Assembly: GCA_964517115.1 (NCBI GenBank)
Contig: CAZFBE010000014.1
Coordinates: 1 to 17,852, forward strand
From: UBA6624 sp964517115 [NCBI: uncultured bacterium]
GTDB lineage: Bacteria; UBP7; UBA6624
Direction: 5' to 3'
DNA: 17,852 nucleotides
Positions 8,082 through 14,795 of the stretch are shown piece after piece. Within the stretch, counting starts at the first letter, position 1. Every line of letters begins with the position of its first letter. Under the pieces are notes generated by a model, which saw nothing but the letters and a program-made list of their open reading frames with translations, was not told the origin of the DNA and ran no database searches. The position numbers were made by a program, and so were the translations under genes.

Positions 8082-9305
8082 ATGAATGAAATAATTAATT
8101 CAATATCAAAAGAGCTTGAAAATATAAAAAATTCTGGGACATGGAAGGATGAAAGAGTGTTAGAAGGTAGGCAAGGAACAGAGATAAATGTTTCAGGAAA
8201 AAAAGTATTAAATTTCTGTGCCAACAATTATCTAGGTTTAGCAAATCACCCAAAGGTTATCAGTGCTGCAAAAAAAGCTATAGACGAATGGGGATACGGT
8301 ATGTCAAGTGTTAGGTTTATTTGTGGAACCCAAAAAATACATATTGAGTTAGAAAAAAGACTCTCTTCTTTTTTAGGAACCGAGGATACGATTTTATATG
8401 TTGCATGTTTTGATGCTAATGGGGGTGTTTTTGAGCCACTTTTGGGAAAGGAGGATGCAATTGTCACTGCTTCATTAAATCATGCTTCAGTTATTGATGG
8501 GATTAGGCTTTCAAAGGCAAAGAGGTACATATACAAACATAATGATCTTAGGGATCTTGAAGCAAAGGTAAAACAAGCAAAAGACACTGGGGCAAGAAGA
8601 GTGCTTGTTGCAACAGACGGTGTTTTTTCAATGGATGGCGATATAGCTAAGGTTGATCAAATTTTAAGTATTACAAAACCAAATAATGCAATTCTTCTTG
8701 TTGATGACAGCCATGCAACGGGTTTTGTCGGACCTAATGGCAAAGGAACCCCTGAGTTTTGTGGGGTTCATGGAGAAGTTGACATAATAACCTCCACACT
8801 AGGAAAAGCTTTGGGCGGAGCTAATGGAGGTTTTATAAGCAGCAACAAGGAAATCATTTCAATGCTTAGGCAAAGGAGTCGTCCATATCTTTTCAGCAAT
8901 ACAGTTGCTCCAGTTGTTGCAGCCACATCTATTACTGTTTTAGATTTGCTTGAAGGCAGGGACTCTCCATTGGATAATTTAAATGAAAATACAAGCAAAT
9001 TTAGAAAAGGTTTAGAGTCTACCGGCTTGCTGGTTAGGGAGGGATCACATCCGATTGTCCCAGTAATGCTTTATAACGCAAAATTAGCAAATGTATTTGC
9101 TGACAAATTACTTGAAGAGGGCATATATGTTATTGGTTTTTCTTTTCCTGTTGTTCCTGAAGGAAAAGCACGAATAAGGGTTCAGATATCTGCTGCCCAC
9201 TCTTCAAAACAAATTCAAAAAGCTATTTCCTCTTTTGAAAAGGTTGGAAAAAAATTAAACATTCTTGGAAAAACAAAAGAAGATTTAGAGAATTGGAGAG
9301 AATGA
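8082..9305 (+). CDS. kbl: Glycine C-acetyltransferase (2-amino-3-ketobutyrate CoA ligase)
   Basis: PLP enzyme of the alpha-oxoamine synthase family, 407 residues. It cleaves 2-amino-3-ketobutyrate, the unstable Tdh product, with CoA to glycine and acetyl-CoA. The N-terminal NYLGLA motif, the SVRFICGTQ substrate loop, D209 and H211 in VDDSHATGF, and the Schiff-base lysine K242 in STLGKALGGANGG are all present. GTQKIHIELE and the C-terminal KARIRVQISAAHS are also family hallmarks. The pairing with tdh separates it from the related BioF, HemA and Spt enzymes. The gene starts 2 bases after tdh without its own clear ribosome-binding site, so it is probably translated by coupling in a two-gene unit. 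Confidence 0.95.
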   Translation: MNEIINSISKELENIKNSGTWKDERVLEGRQGTEINVSGKKVLNFCANNYLGLANHPKVISAAKKAIDEWGYGMSSVRFICGTQKIHIELEKRLSSFLGTEDTILYVACFDANGGVFEPLLGKEDAIVTASLNHASVIDGIRLSKAKRYIYKHNDLRDLEAKVKQAKDTGARRVLVATDGVFSMDGDIAKVDQILSITKPNNAILLVDDSHATGFVGPNGKGTPEFCGVHGEVDIITSTLGKALGGANGGFISSNKEIISMLRQRSRPYLFSNTVAPVVAATSITVLDLLEGRDSPLDNLNENTSKFRKGLESTGLLVREGSHPIVPVMLYNAKLANVFADKLLEEGIYVIGFSFPVVPEGKARIRVQISAAHSSKQIQKAISSFEKVGKKLNILGKTKEDLENWRE

Positions 9306-9307
9306 AG

Positions 9308-9649
9308 ATGGAAAAATTTAATACTTATTTTGTTGATGTTGATGGCACTATTTTTAAATATCGAAAATTTGAAACCTATGAAAAGACTGAAGCAGAACCA
9401 ATTCAATCAACAGTTGATTTTTTATATCAGAAAAAAAAAGAAGGGCATATGATTATTTTGACAACTGCCAGACCTAAAGAACTGAAAGACCATACATTAT
9501 TGGAGTTGGGAAAACACAATATACCTTTTGACAGACTTGTAATGGGGATAGAAAGAGGACCCAGATACGTGATTAATGATATGGATCCAAGTAAATCTGA
9601 AAAAAGAGCATTTGCAGTTAATCTCGAGAGGGATCAAGGCATAGTATGA
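9308..9649 (+). CDS. Small HAD-superfamily phosphatase-like protein
   Basis: The protein has 113 residues. The HAD motif I DVDGT (D10, D12) follows a short hydrophobic strand. Motif II is within LTTARP (T52-T53), and an acidic motif IV-like NDMD is at 90-93. The cap is minimal, as in small capsule-biosynthesis-type HAD phosphatases. I place the start at ATG 9308 because GAGAG at 9296-9300 is 7 bases upstream. An in-frame ATG at 9302 overlaps the kbl stop (ATGA) and is an alternative that adds two residues. The stop overlaps the following lipoprotein's start (ATGA at 9646-9649). It is likely co-transcribed with tdh-kbl. The substrate is unknown. Confidence 0.75.
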   Translation: MEKFNTYFVDVDGTIFKYRKFETYEKTEAEPIQSTVDFLYQKKKEGHMIILTTARPKELKDHTLLELGKHNIPFDRLVMGIERGPRYVINDMDPSKSEKRAFAVNLERDQGIV

Positions 9650-10521
9650 ACAAGTTCTTTTTACCAAAGTTTTTATTTTTGATAATTTTTATTTTGATAA
9701 CGACCCCTTCTTGTAAAAGTTCTTTTGCTTCTGGGGCAAATAAAAAGATATTAGTCACACATCATTTAGTAAAAGATTTTATATTCTGGATTTCTGAGAA
9801 TGAGTACGATGTTGTTCCAATATATAAAGAGAAAAACGACCCTTTTAGAAATAATCCGAATCCATTGGATGAAGGTAATTTTATTTCTTTTGTGACAATG
9901 TGTCAACAATGGGAAATTAAAGCAGTTAGGCTTGCCAATGAAACAAGACCCAAGTCATTTATATCAATGAGGGATCCAAGAATTGATATTGATTGTACTT
10001 CTGGTTCCCCCTGGCTTCACGGTGCCTATTTGACTGAGTATCTTTACGAAACAGCATCTTTTCTCTCTCAGATGAACCCTTCAAAGAATGAGGAATATTT
10101 CAAAAGAGCAGAAATTCTCAGTGAGGAAATAAATGAATTTACAATCAAAATGAGAGTTGTAAAAACCCCTGAATTAAAACTTCCAAGCGGGTTAAGAGTT
10201 GCTGTTTATTCTTCATTTGGTTATGAGTTGTTGGGTTATATGAGTTTGGCACCGTATATGAAGATTGTTAACTCTCCTTCTGATTTGGTTTTTCCACAAG
10301 AGGTTTCAATGTTGGCCGAAGATGACTTTCCCCCAGAGTTGATTATTTTTACAAATTATGCTGACCCTGATGTTGTGAGGATGTTTGAAAATAATGGATT
10401 TGCAACAGCGGTAATCAACCTCTTCCCTTCTGATTTCAATGAAGAACTAAATCCTGTAGATTTTATAGAAAAAAATTACAAAATAATTAGAAAAGCAATG
10501 TTGAGTCTTTCTGGTTCTTAG
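9646..10521 (+). CDS. Lipoprotein, possibly related to metal ABC transporter binding proteins
   Basis: The protein has 291 residues. The N-terminus has a long hydrophobic segment ending in TTPSC, with C23 the probable lipidated cysteine. The segment around 121-165 (SPWLHGAYLTEYLYETASFL, then a helix YFKRAEILSEEINEF) resembles the middle of ZnuA/TroA-type proteins, where a metal-ligand region is followed by a helix of the 'Y..A...L..EL' pattern. The later VAVYSSFGYELLGYM fits the 'F.T.H.AFGY' strand. H39, H40 and H125 are candidate ligands, but the classical HVWLDP motif is not intact. The relationship is therefore distant and the ligand unknown. The start overlaps the HAD gene stop. The 3' end overlaps the convergent nusB-like gene by 35 bases. 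Confidence 0.5.
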   Translation: MNKFFLPKFLFLIIFILITTPSCKSSFASGANKKILVTHHLVKDFIFWISENEYDVVPIYKEKNDPFRNNPNPLDEGNFISFVTMCQQWEIKAVRLANETRPKSFISMRDPRIDIDCTSGSPWLHGAYLTEYLYETASFLSQMNPSKNEEYFKRAEILSEEINEFTIKMRVVKTPELKLPSGLRVAVYSSFGYELLGYMSLAPYMKIVNSPSDLVFPQEVSMLAEDDFPPELIIFTNYADPDVVRMFENNGFATAVINLFPSDFNEELNPVDFIEKNYKIIRKAMLSLSGS

Positions 10522-10927
10522 AGGCCCAACTGATACAACCTTGAACCAAAGCCCTTGCACTTGATTCTGCAAAAACATCAACAAGGTCAGCTGTAATTTT
10601 CGAACACAAAGGTGGATCAAGTTTCCTGGGGCCTAAAAGAAGCCAAAACCCATATCTTATTGCTGATTTTTCAGGGTTCCCTAATGTTTTAAAATCTTTG
10701 TTTTTTTCTTGGAGAGACAATGTTATGTATGTATCAATTTGTTCAATGTTTTTTTCAATACTTTTCAGAGATTTTTGTATTTTTTTCTTATGAAGAATTA
10801 TTTCTTTTTTAGGGTTTTTTTCAGAGACAGAAATTAACCCGTCTAGACAATCCAAAAGTCCTTTGCCGGAGCTATTATGCATCATTAAAACCTGCATAGA
10901 GAATTCGTGAATTTTTTTTCTAGAAAT
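10487..10927 (-). CDS. nusB: NusB-like transcription antitermination factor (probable ATT start)
   Basis: NusB binds boxA RNA with NusE (ribosomal protein S10) and promotes rRNA operon antitermination. Read from ATT at 10927 the protein has 146 residues, normal for NusB, and begins SRKKIHEFSMQVLMMHN, which matches the first NusB helix (typical SRRxARExALQxLYxxD). Later NPEKSAIRYGFWLLLG and KITADLVDVFAESSARALVQ follow the pattern 'ERAILRLGxYELL ... INEAVELAKxF...FVNGVL', though the final motif is weak. The only in-frame ATG, at 10897, has no ribosome-binding site and would remove that helix. AGGAGG at 10941-10936 lies 8 bases before the ATT. No ATG, GTG or TTG exists in frame between the upstream stop (10943-10945) and 10897. 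The gene overlaps the upstream small gene and is convergent with the lipoprotein gene. Confidence 0.72.
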   Translation of the reverse strand: MSRKKIHEFSMQVLMMHNSSGKGLLDCLDGLISVSEKNPKKEIILHKKKIQKSLKSIEKNIEQIDTYITLSLQEKNKDFKTLGNPEKSAIRYGFWLLLGPRKLDPPLCSKITADLVDVFAESSARALVQGCISWASKNQKDSTLLF

Positions 10928-11144
10928 TTTCCCAACCTCCTCTTAGCCATTTTTCTTGGAAACCAAGTGGCTCCATTATTAGAAGATCGTCAAGGATGAT
11001 GATTTTCTTTTTATTTGCATTGTCTATTTTATCGGTAATGAAAATTGGAGTAATTGTATTTTCTTCTCTATCTCTTATACTCACTGTCCATATGTTTGAA
11101 TTTTTATCTTCTATCATTACCGCAAATCTTTTTGATGCATTCAT
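10920..11144 (-). CDS. Small protein of unknown function between ubiA-like and nusB-like genes
   Basis: The product has 74 residues, is soluble and charged, and has no signal peptide or membrane segment. I do not recognise the family. The first half reads like a small beta-rich domain (RFAVMIEDKNSNIWTVSIRD) and the C-terminus is aromatic and basic (EKWLRGGWENF). The gene fits its neighbours closely: it starts 7 bases after the ubiA-like stop, and its TAG (10922-10920) overlaps the first codons of the nusB-like gene, whose ribosome-binding site it contains. That spacing supports a real gene in a three-gene operon. An opposite-strand frame in the same place lacks such support. Confidence 0.55.
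   Translation of the reverse strand: MNASKRFAVMIEDKNSNIWTVSIRDREENTITPIFITDKIDNANKKKIIILDDLLIMEPLGFQEKWLRGGWENF
10936..10941 (-). promoter_or_regulatory. Ribosome-binding site that sets the nusB start
   Basis: On the minus strand a full AGGAGG lies inside the last codons of the upstream 74-residue gene. It is followed by an 8-base spacer and the ATT codon at 10927-10925. There is no other start codon at a suitable distance in the NusB frame. The nearby TTG at 10935-10933 is out of frame and too close. Confidence 0.7.
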
Positions 11145-11151
11145 AGTTTTA

Positions 11152-12018
11152 TTAACCCTGTGTATACACCACTATTAAAAGCCATATTCCAAGATTCAAA
11201 ATTGAATTTTTATCTCTAAGAAGCATTTCTTCAGGGGTTTTTTTAGCGTTTTCTCGATCTAGCAAAAGTAAATATCTCAATAGTCCATATGTTACAAAGG
11301 GTAAGGTTGAAACAAGAAAAAACAATCCCCTTTCAGGGGTATTGATGCTGTATAAACAATAAATAAGAAGGTTTATTAAGGCAAGAGATTTAGAAATCCC
11401 AATCAAATATTCAAGTTTATATTCAGAAAGAACTGGCCTGAAAGAAAAATCATTTTTTGCTAACCTAAATTCAATGCATCTTTTTCCAAAAGACAACAGT
11501 AGCGCCATCATGAAGCCAGCAACAACAAGCCATTCGCTAACGTATATGCCTACAGCCCATGTTCCTGCAAGTATCCGTAATAAAAAATGTAGAGAAAGAA
11601 CAATTATTTCAACAATTGGTATATTTTTTAAAAACTTGGAATAAAGACATGTCATTAAGAAGTATATGGAAAGAACAAATATCATTTCCTTCCTTACAAA
11701 ACCATTTTCCAAACCTAAGAAAATCAAAACACTAAGCGTTATGAGGAAATACCAAACACTATTAATTGGATATCTTTTTTGAGCATGTACAGGGTTTTTC
11801 AAGTCTCTTTTTTGGTCAACAATGTCATTAATCGCATAGCCTATTGTTGAGGTAAGGCAAAATAAAACAATTCCATAAAGAACCTCAATAAGAATTGATG
11901 AGCTGGATATTATTGGCTCTACTGTATTGATTCCTCCAAAAATAACACCCACTAAAAGAAGTGAGTTTTTGATCCACGATTTATATCTAGGACCTCTCCA
12001 AGTGATGGCTTTATTCAT
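11152..12018 (-). CDS. UbiA-family prenyltransferase, polyprenyl-phosphate phosphoribosyltransferase-like
   Basis: Membrane enzyme of 288 residues with about eight hydrophobic segments. The Mg2+/diphosphate motif NDIVDQKRD (64-72) is followed by NPVHAQKRYPINS, close to the 'D..HP.KR.RPIA.G' pattern of decaprenyl-phosphate phosphoribosyltransferases (Rv3806c type). The segment LLRILAGTWAV...ISxWL...LLLSFGKRCIEF (about 147-184) and the C-terminal TPEEMLLRDKNSIL also match that subgroup rather than UbiA or MenA. The second acidic site has E137 where Asp is usual. The expected reaction is transfer of 5-phosphoribose from PRPP to a polyprenyl phosphate, a step toward lipid-linked arabinose or ribose donors. 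No epimerase or reductase partners are in the window. ATG at 12018 has only a weak ribosome-binding site. Confidence 0.78.
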   Translation of the reverse strand: MNKAITWRGPRYKSWIKNSLLLVGVIFGGINTVEPIISSSSILIEVLYGIVLFCLTSTIGYAINDIVDQKRDLKNPVHAQKRYPINSVWYFLITLSVLIFLGLENGFVRKEMIFVLSIYFLMTCLYSKFLKNIPIVEIIVLSLHFLLRILAGTWAVGIYVSEWLVVAGFMMALLLSFGKRCIEFRLAKNDFSFRPVLSEYKLEYLIGISKSLALINLLIYCLYSINTPERGLFFLVSTLPFVTYGLLRYLLLLDRENAKKTPEEMLLRDKNSILNLGIWLLIVVYTQG

Positions 12019-12035
12019 TTTTTCTATTTAGAATT

Positions 12036-12045
12036 GAGTATACTC
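12036..12045. promoter_or_regulatory. 10-bp perfect palindrome in the divergent ubiA/rpoD promoter region
   Basis: GAGTATACTC is self-complementary and lies 18 bases upstream of the ubiA-like start and 37 bases upstream of the sigma-factor start. It contains TATACT on both strands, so it could act as a -10 element in either direction or as a small operator. No convincing -35 is found at 17 bases for either direction. Confidence 0.35.
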
Positions 12046-12056
12046 TTTAGGTTGTT

Positions 12057-12072
12057 AAATAAATATTTATTT
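12057..12072. promoter_or_regulatory. 16-bp perfect AT-only palindrome next to the rpoD ribosome-binding site
   Basis: AAATAAATATTTATTT is perfectly self-complementary and ends one base before GGAGG (12073-12077). It may be an operator, a promoter AT element, or, in RNA, a weak hairpin beside the ribosome-binding site. TTGAGT at 12034-12039 is a possible -35 for a weak TAAATA (12056-12061). Confidence 0.4.
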
Positions 12073-12082
12073 GGAGGTTGTT

Positions 12083-13513
12083 TTGACAGATTATCCAACT
12101 GATGGTATACATGATGAATTAGAGCGAGAGATTTCATCTTATGGGGATGAAGATGCATCTGTTGAAGATGTTGAAAGTGGAATTGATTTTGCAGTTCATC
12201 AGGACTTGGTACAAGAGTTAATTGACCTCAGTGCTACAAAAGGTTACTTAACAACTGATGAGGTTCAGCGCTTTATTGAAGAAAGAGATTTGGATCCCGA
12301 AACGATAAATGGCTTATGGGGAAGATTGGAAGAAGATGGTGTACAGGTTTTTACAGAAGAAGAACTTACGAAGGGTTCAAAGAAGGTAAAAGACAGGAGA
12401 CGTAGAAGAGAAGAAGATCATTTCATATCCGATACTGTTAAATATTTTTTGAAAGAAATAAGTCATGACTATCTTCTCTCAAGAGATGAAGAGAGATCTT
12501 TAGCCCAGGGAAAGGATGCTGGAGATGAGGATGCTGTTGAAAGGCTAGCATCCAGCAATTTCAGATTAGTTGTTTCAATTGCAAGAAAATATTCAGGAAG
12601 AGGCCTTTCTTTTGTCGACTTGATTCAAGAGGGTGTTTCTGGTTTAATGCGAGCAATTCAAAAATTTGACCATTCTAAAGGTTTTAAATTTTCAACTTAT
12701 GCAACCTGGTGGATTAGGCAGGCTATCACAAGAGCACTAGCTGATCAAGGAAATATTGTTAGAAGGCCTGTTCATATGGTGGAAACAATTAATCGTTATA
12801 GGAAAATAGAAAGTCAATTTGAGCAAGAGCAAGGCAGGAAGCCGGACATGGAAGAGATGGCTTATGCTCTAGGTTTGATTAGTCCCGATAAAGAGGAAGA
12901 GGTGATGGATACTCTTGCTATATACAGAACAGCAGAACAGGATTTCAAAACAAAGTTCAGACGCCCTCCTTCATGGAAAAAAGAAAGAGGAGACCTTTAT
13001 GAGATAGCACAACGCTGTAGTATCCCTGTCCCTCCAAGATCTGTTCATGGTGTTGGCTGGGCTCCTGAAAACAGAATGAGCCAAGAGGATAGAACAACAT
13101 TGAGAGATTTCAAAAAAAATCTTGATGAATGGGGAAGAGCTGTTGCTAGAATATTGGAGATACAGAGGTATGCTCAAGGAATTTTGTCTTTAGAACTCCC
13201 AATCGGGGATGATGAAGACGCTTTGCTAAAGGACTATATTGAAGATAAGAAAATCCCCCTTCCAGATTATGAAGTCGGACAAGATTTTTTAAAGAGAGAT
13301 TTAAATAGAATCCTTTCAAATCTATTGGATGAACGAGAATATGAGGTTTTAGCATTAAGGTACGGTCTTACAGATTCAACAGCCCTCACTCTTGAGGAAG
13401 TTGGTAGAAGGTTGAATGTAACCAGGGAGAGAGTAAGGCAGATTGAGAACAGAGCAATTAAAAAACTTAGAAATTCTCCAGATGCAGAAAAGCTTTCGGA
13501 TTATATTGATTAG
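12083..13513 (+). CDS. rpoD: Primary RNA polymerase sigma-70 factor with an extra sigma-3 segment
   Basis: Sigma factor of 476 residues. Region 1.1-like sequence is at about 36-95 ([20 protein letters not shown]). A basic run KDRRRRRE leads into region 1.2-2.1 (115-170). Region 2 contains [31 protein letters not shown] and [12 protein letters not shown]. Region 3.2 reads [19 protein letters not shown] (370-388). Region 4.2 ([20 protein letters not shown], 436-455) recognises the -35. Between GRKPD (251) and LELPIG (370) there are about 87 more residues than in usual RpoD. Region 2.2 has QEGVSGLM where QEGNIGLM is usual. The start is TTG 12083, five bases after GGAGG (12073-12077); an upstream in-frame TTG at 12071 overlaps that site. 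It heads a plus-strand operon with efp 5 bases downstream. Confidence 0.93.
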   Translation: MTDYPTDGIHDELEREISSYGDEDASVEDVESGIDFAVHQDLVQELIDLSATKGYLTTDEVQRFIEERDLDPETINGLWGRLEEDGVQVFTEEELTKGSKKVKDRRRRREEDHFISDTVKYFLKEISHDYLLSRDEERSLAQGKDAGDEDAVERLASSNFRLVVSIARKYSGRGLSFVDLIQEGVSGLMRAIQKFDHSKGFKFSTYATWWIRQAITRALADQGNIVRRPVHMVETINRYRKIESQFEQEQGRKPDMEEMAYALGLISPDKEEEVMDTLAIYRTAEQDFKTKFRRPPSWKKERGDLYEIAQRCSIPVPPRSVHGVGWAPENRMSQEDRTTLRDFKKNLDEWGRAVARILEIQRYAQGILSLELPIGDDEDALLKDYIEDKKIPLPDYEVGQDFLKRDLNRILSNLLDEREYEVLALRYGLTDSTALTLEEVGRRLNVTRERVRQIENRAIKKLRNSPDAEKLSDYID

Positions 13514-13518
13514 TTGAT

Positions 13519-14076
13519 ATGAAGATTAATGTTAATGACTTAAAGCCCGGAATGGTGATTGATTACAAGGGTCAAAATTTAAAAATTATTTCCACAGAGC
13601 ATATGAAAATGGGAAGACAGAGTGGTTTTTTACAAGCAAAAATGAAAAACTTAACCTCAGGTACAACGATTTCAAAAAGATTCAACGGAGGAGAGAAGGT
13701 TGAAAAATGCCATTATCAGGAAATTCAAAGTAATCTTTCTTACAAGGATGGAGATATGCTCGTGGTCTTAGATGAAGAGACATGGGAGGAGGAAAGGGTT
13801 CATTCTGAGAATGCCCAAGGTTTGGAGTGGTTGCTTGAAGGAGAGAAGGTTGTTTTGATAAAACTTGACGGCAAGATAATTTCAATTTCTCCTCCAGCGC
13901 ATGTTATAAGAAAGGTTATTGAGGCTCCACCTGCAGTTAAAGGCAATACAGCTACAGGAGCAACTAAAGAAATTTTTCTTGAAGGCGGTGTGAAAGTTCA
14001 AGCTCCTTTATTTGTCAATGCTGGAGATAAAATTAAAGTAGATACCGAAAAGTATTCTTATATTGAACGTGCCTAA
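13519..14076 (+). CDS. efp: Translation elongation factor P
   Basis: EF-P enters the ribosomal E-site region and relieves stalling at polyproline. The 185 residues cover all three beta-barrel domains. The KOW-like N-terminal domain begins MKINVNDLKPGMVIDYKG. The middle domain starts near SYKDGDMLVVLDEETWEE. The C-terminal OB domain ends ATKEIFLEGGVKVQAPLFVN, GDKIKVDTEKYSYIER, the family signature. The tip loop that normally reads KPGKG (modified Lys34 in Escherichia coli) or KPGRG reads KMGRQSG here, with R33 at the tip. That would fit an arginine-type EF-P or an unmodified form. No epmA, epmB or earP is in the window. The ATG follows the rpoD stop by 5 bases without a strong ribosome-binding site. 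Confidence 0.94.
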   Translation: MKINVNDLKPGMVIDYKGQNLKIISTEHMKMGRQSGFLQAKMKNLTSGTTISKRFNGGEKVEKCHYQEIQSNLSYKDGDMLVVLDEETWEEERVHSENAQGLEWLLEGEKVVLIKLDGKIISISPPAHVIRKVIEAPPAVKGNTATGATKEIFLEGGVKVQAPLFVNAGDKIKVDTEKYSYIERA

Positions 14077-14795
14077 TGTCTTGGCTTGGTTTGGATTTTG
14101 GAAGTACAAATTTAAAAGCAGCTATATTTAATGATGGGAAACTTCAGAAAAAGATAGGAAAAATCAGTTTTACCGAACCTCTTCCTGACAATCTCAAAGA
14201 TAGTTTTAATTCAATTTTATTATCTTCTTCAAAGTCAGAAGGAACCACAAACGCACTTCTTGGAGGGTTGAGCCTGAATAAAAAAATAGTAAAAGTTTCA
14301 GATGTTTTTTCTGAAGAAGATGCTGGTATTCAGAATTATGGTGAACCTTCTTTTGGAGAAGATAGACGATTGTATTTTCTTGCTTTAAACAATATGTTTA
14401 AGGACTTGAATTTTGGTGTCGTGTCACTTGGAACAGTTTCTACATTTAGCGTTTGGAGTAAAGGGGTTTTTTGCGGAGGACATCTGTTTCCTGGAAGAGG
14501 TTCTATTTATCAGACCTTAGGAAGAGTTACCAGTTTGGCAGAAATTGAACCAAAAAACCATATGTCACTTGGAGCAGGATCAACATCTATTTCGTCTTTA
14601 AGATGTGGTATTGACATGGGCTGGATTTCAACGATTCAGAATTTAAGAGATTATTATGATTCAAAAATCAATAAAATACATTGGGCTATTACAGGTGGAG
14701 AGTACGATTATGTTAAAGAACATATTCAAGATCAATATGAACATGAACCTGATTTGCTTTGGAAAGGGATGGAGGTTTTGATTTCTAGGTTATGA
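14076..14795 (+). CDS. coaX: Type III pantothenate kinase-like protein (divergent CoaX)
   Basis: CoaX phosphorylates pantothenate, the first step of CoA synthesis, and belongs to the ASKHA fold. The 239 residues fit CoaX size. The phosphate-binding DFGSTNLK (7-14) replaces the usual DxGNT. GEDR (94-97) matches the conserved G-x-DR with its catalytic aspartate. GVVSLGTVSTFSVW (114-127) aligns with 'VVDxGTATTxD', but both aspartates are serine. GGHLFPGRGS (134-143), GAGSTSISSLRCGI (166-179, usual GKNTxxAxxSGI) and ITGGEYDYV complete the alignment. Fold and family are clear; activity is uncertain because of the lost aspartates. Its ATG overlaps the efp stop by one base, and its stop overlaps the next gene (ATGA). 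Confidence 0.75.
   Translation: MSWLGLDFGSTNLKAAIFNDGKLQKKIGKISFTEPLPDNLKDSFNSILLSSSKSEGTTNALLGGLSLNKKIVKVSDVFSEEDAGIQNYGEPSFGEDRRLYFLALNNMFKDLNFGVVSLGTVSTFSVWSKGVFCGGHLFPGRGSIYQTLGRVTSLAEIEPKNHMSLGAGSTSISSLRCGIDMGWISTIQNLRDYYDSKINKIHWAITGGEYDYVKEHIQDQYEHEPDLLWKGMEVLISRL

Noticed and set aside
10470-10560. Search for a terminator between the convergent lipoprotein and nusB genes
   Set aside because: The two coding regions overlap by 35 bases and I found no stem followed by a T run in either direction.
10996-11178. Hydrophobic 60-codon frame on the plus strand opposite the small gene
   Set aside because: The minus-strand frame fits the operon spacing and nusB coupling better. The hydrophobicity of the plus frame is what reading AT-rich DNA on the reverse strand commonly yields.
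12071-12082. Upstream TTG at 12071 as the sigma-factor start
   Set aside because: It overlaps the GGAGG ribosome-binding site at 12073-12077, which is properly spaced for the TTG at 12083 instead.
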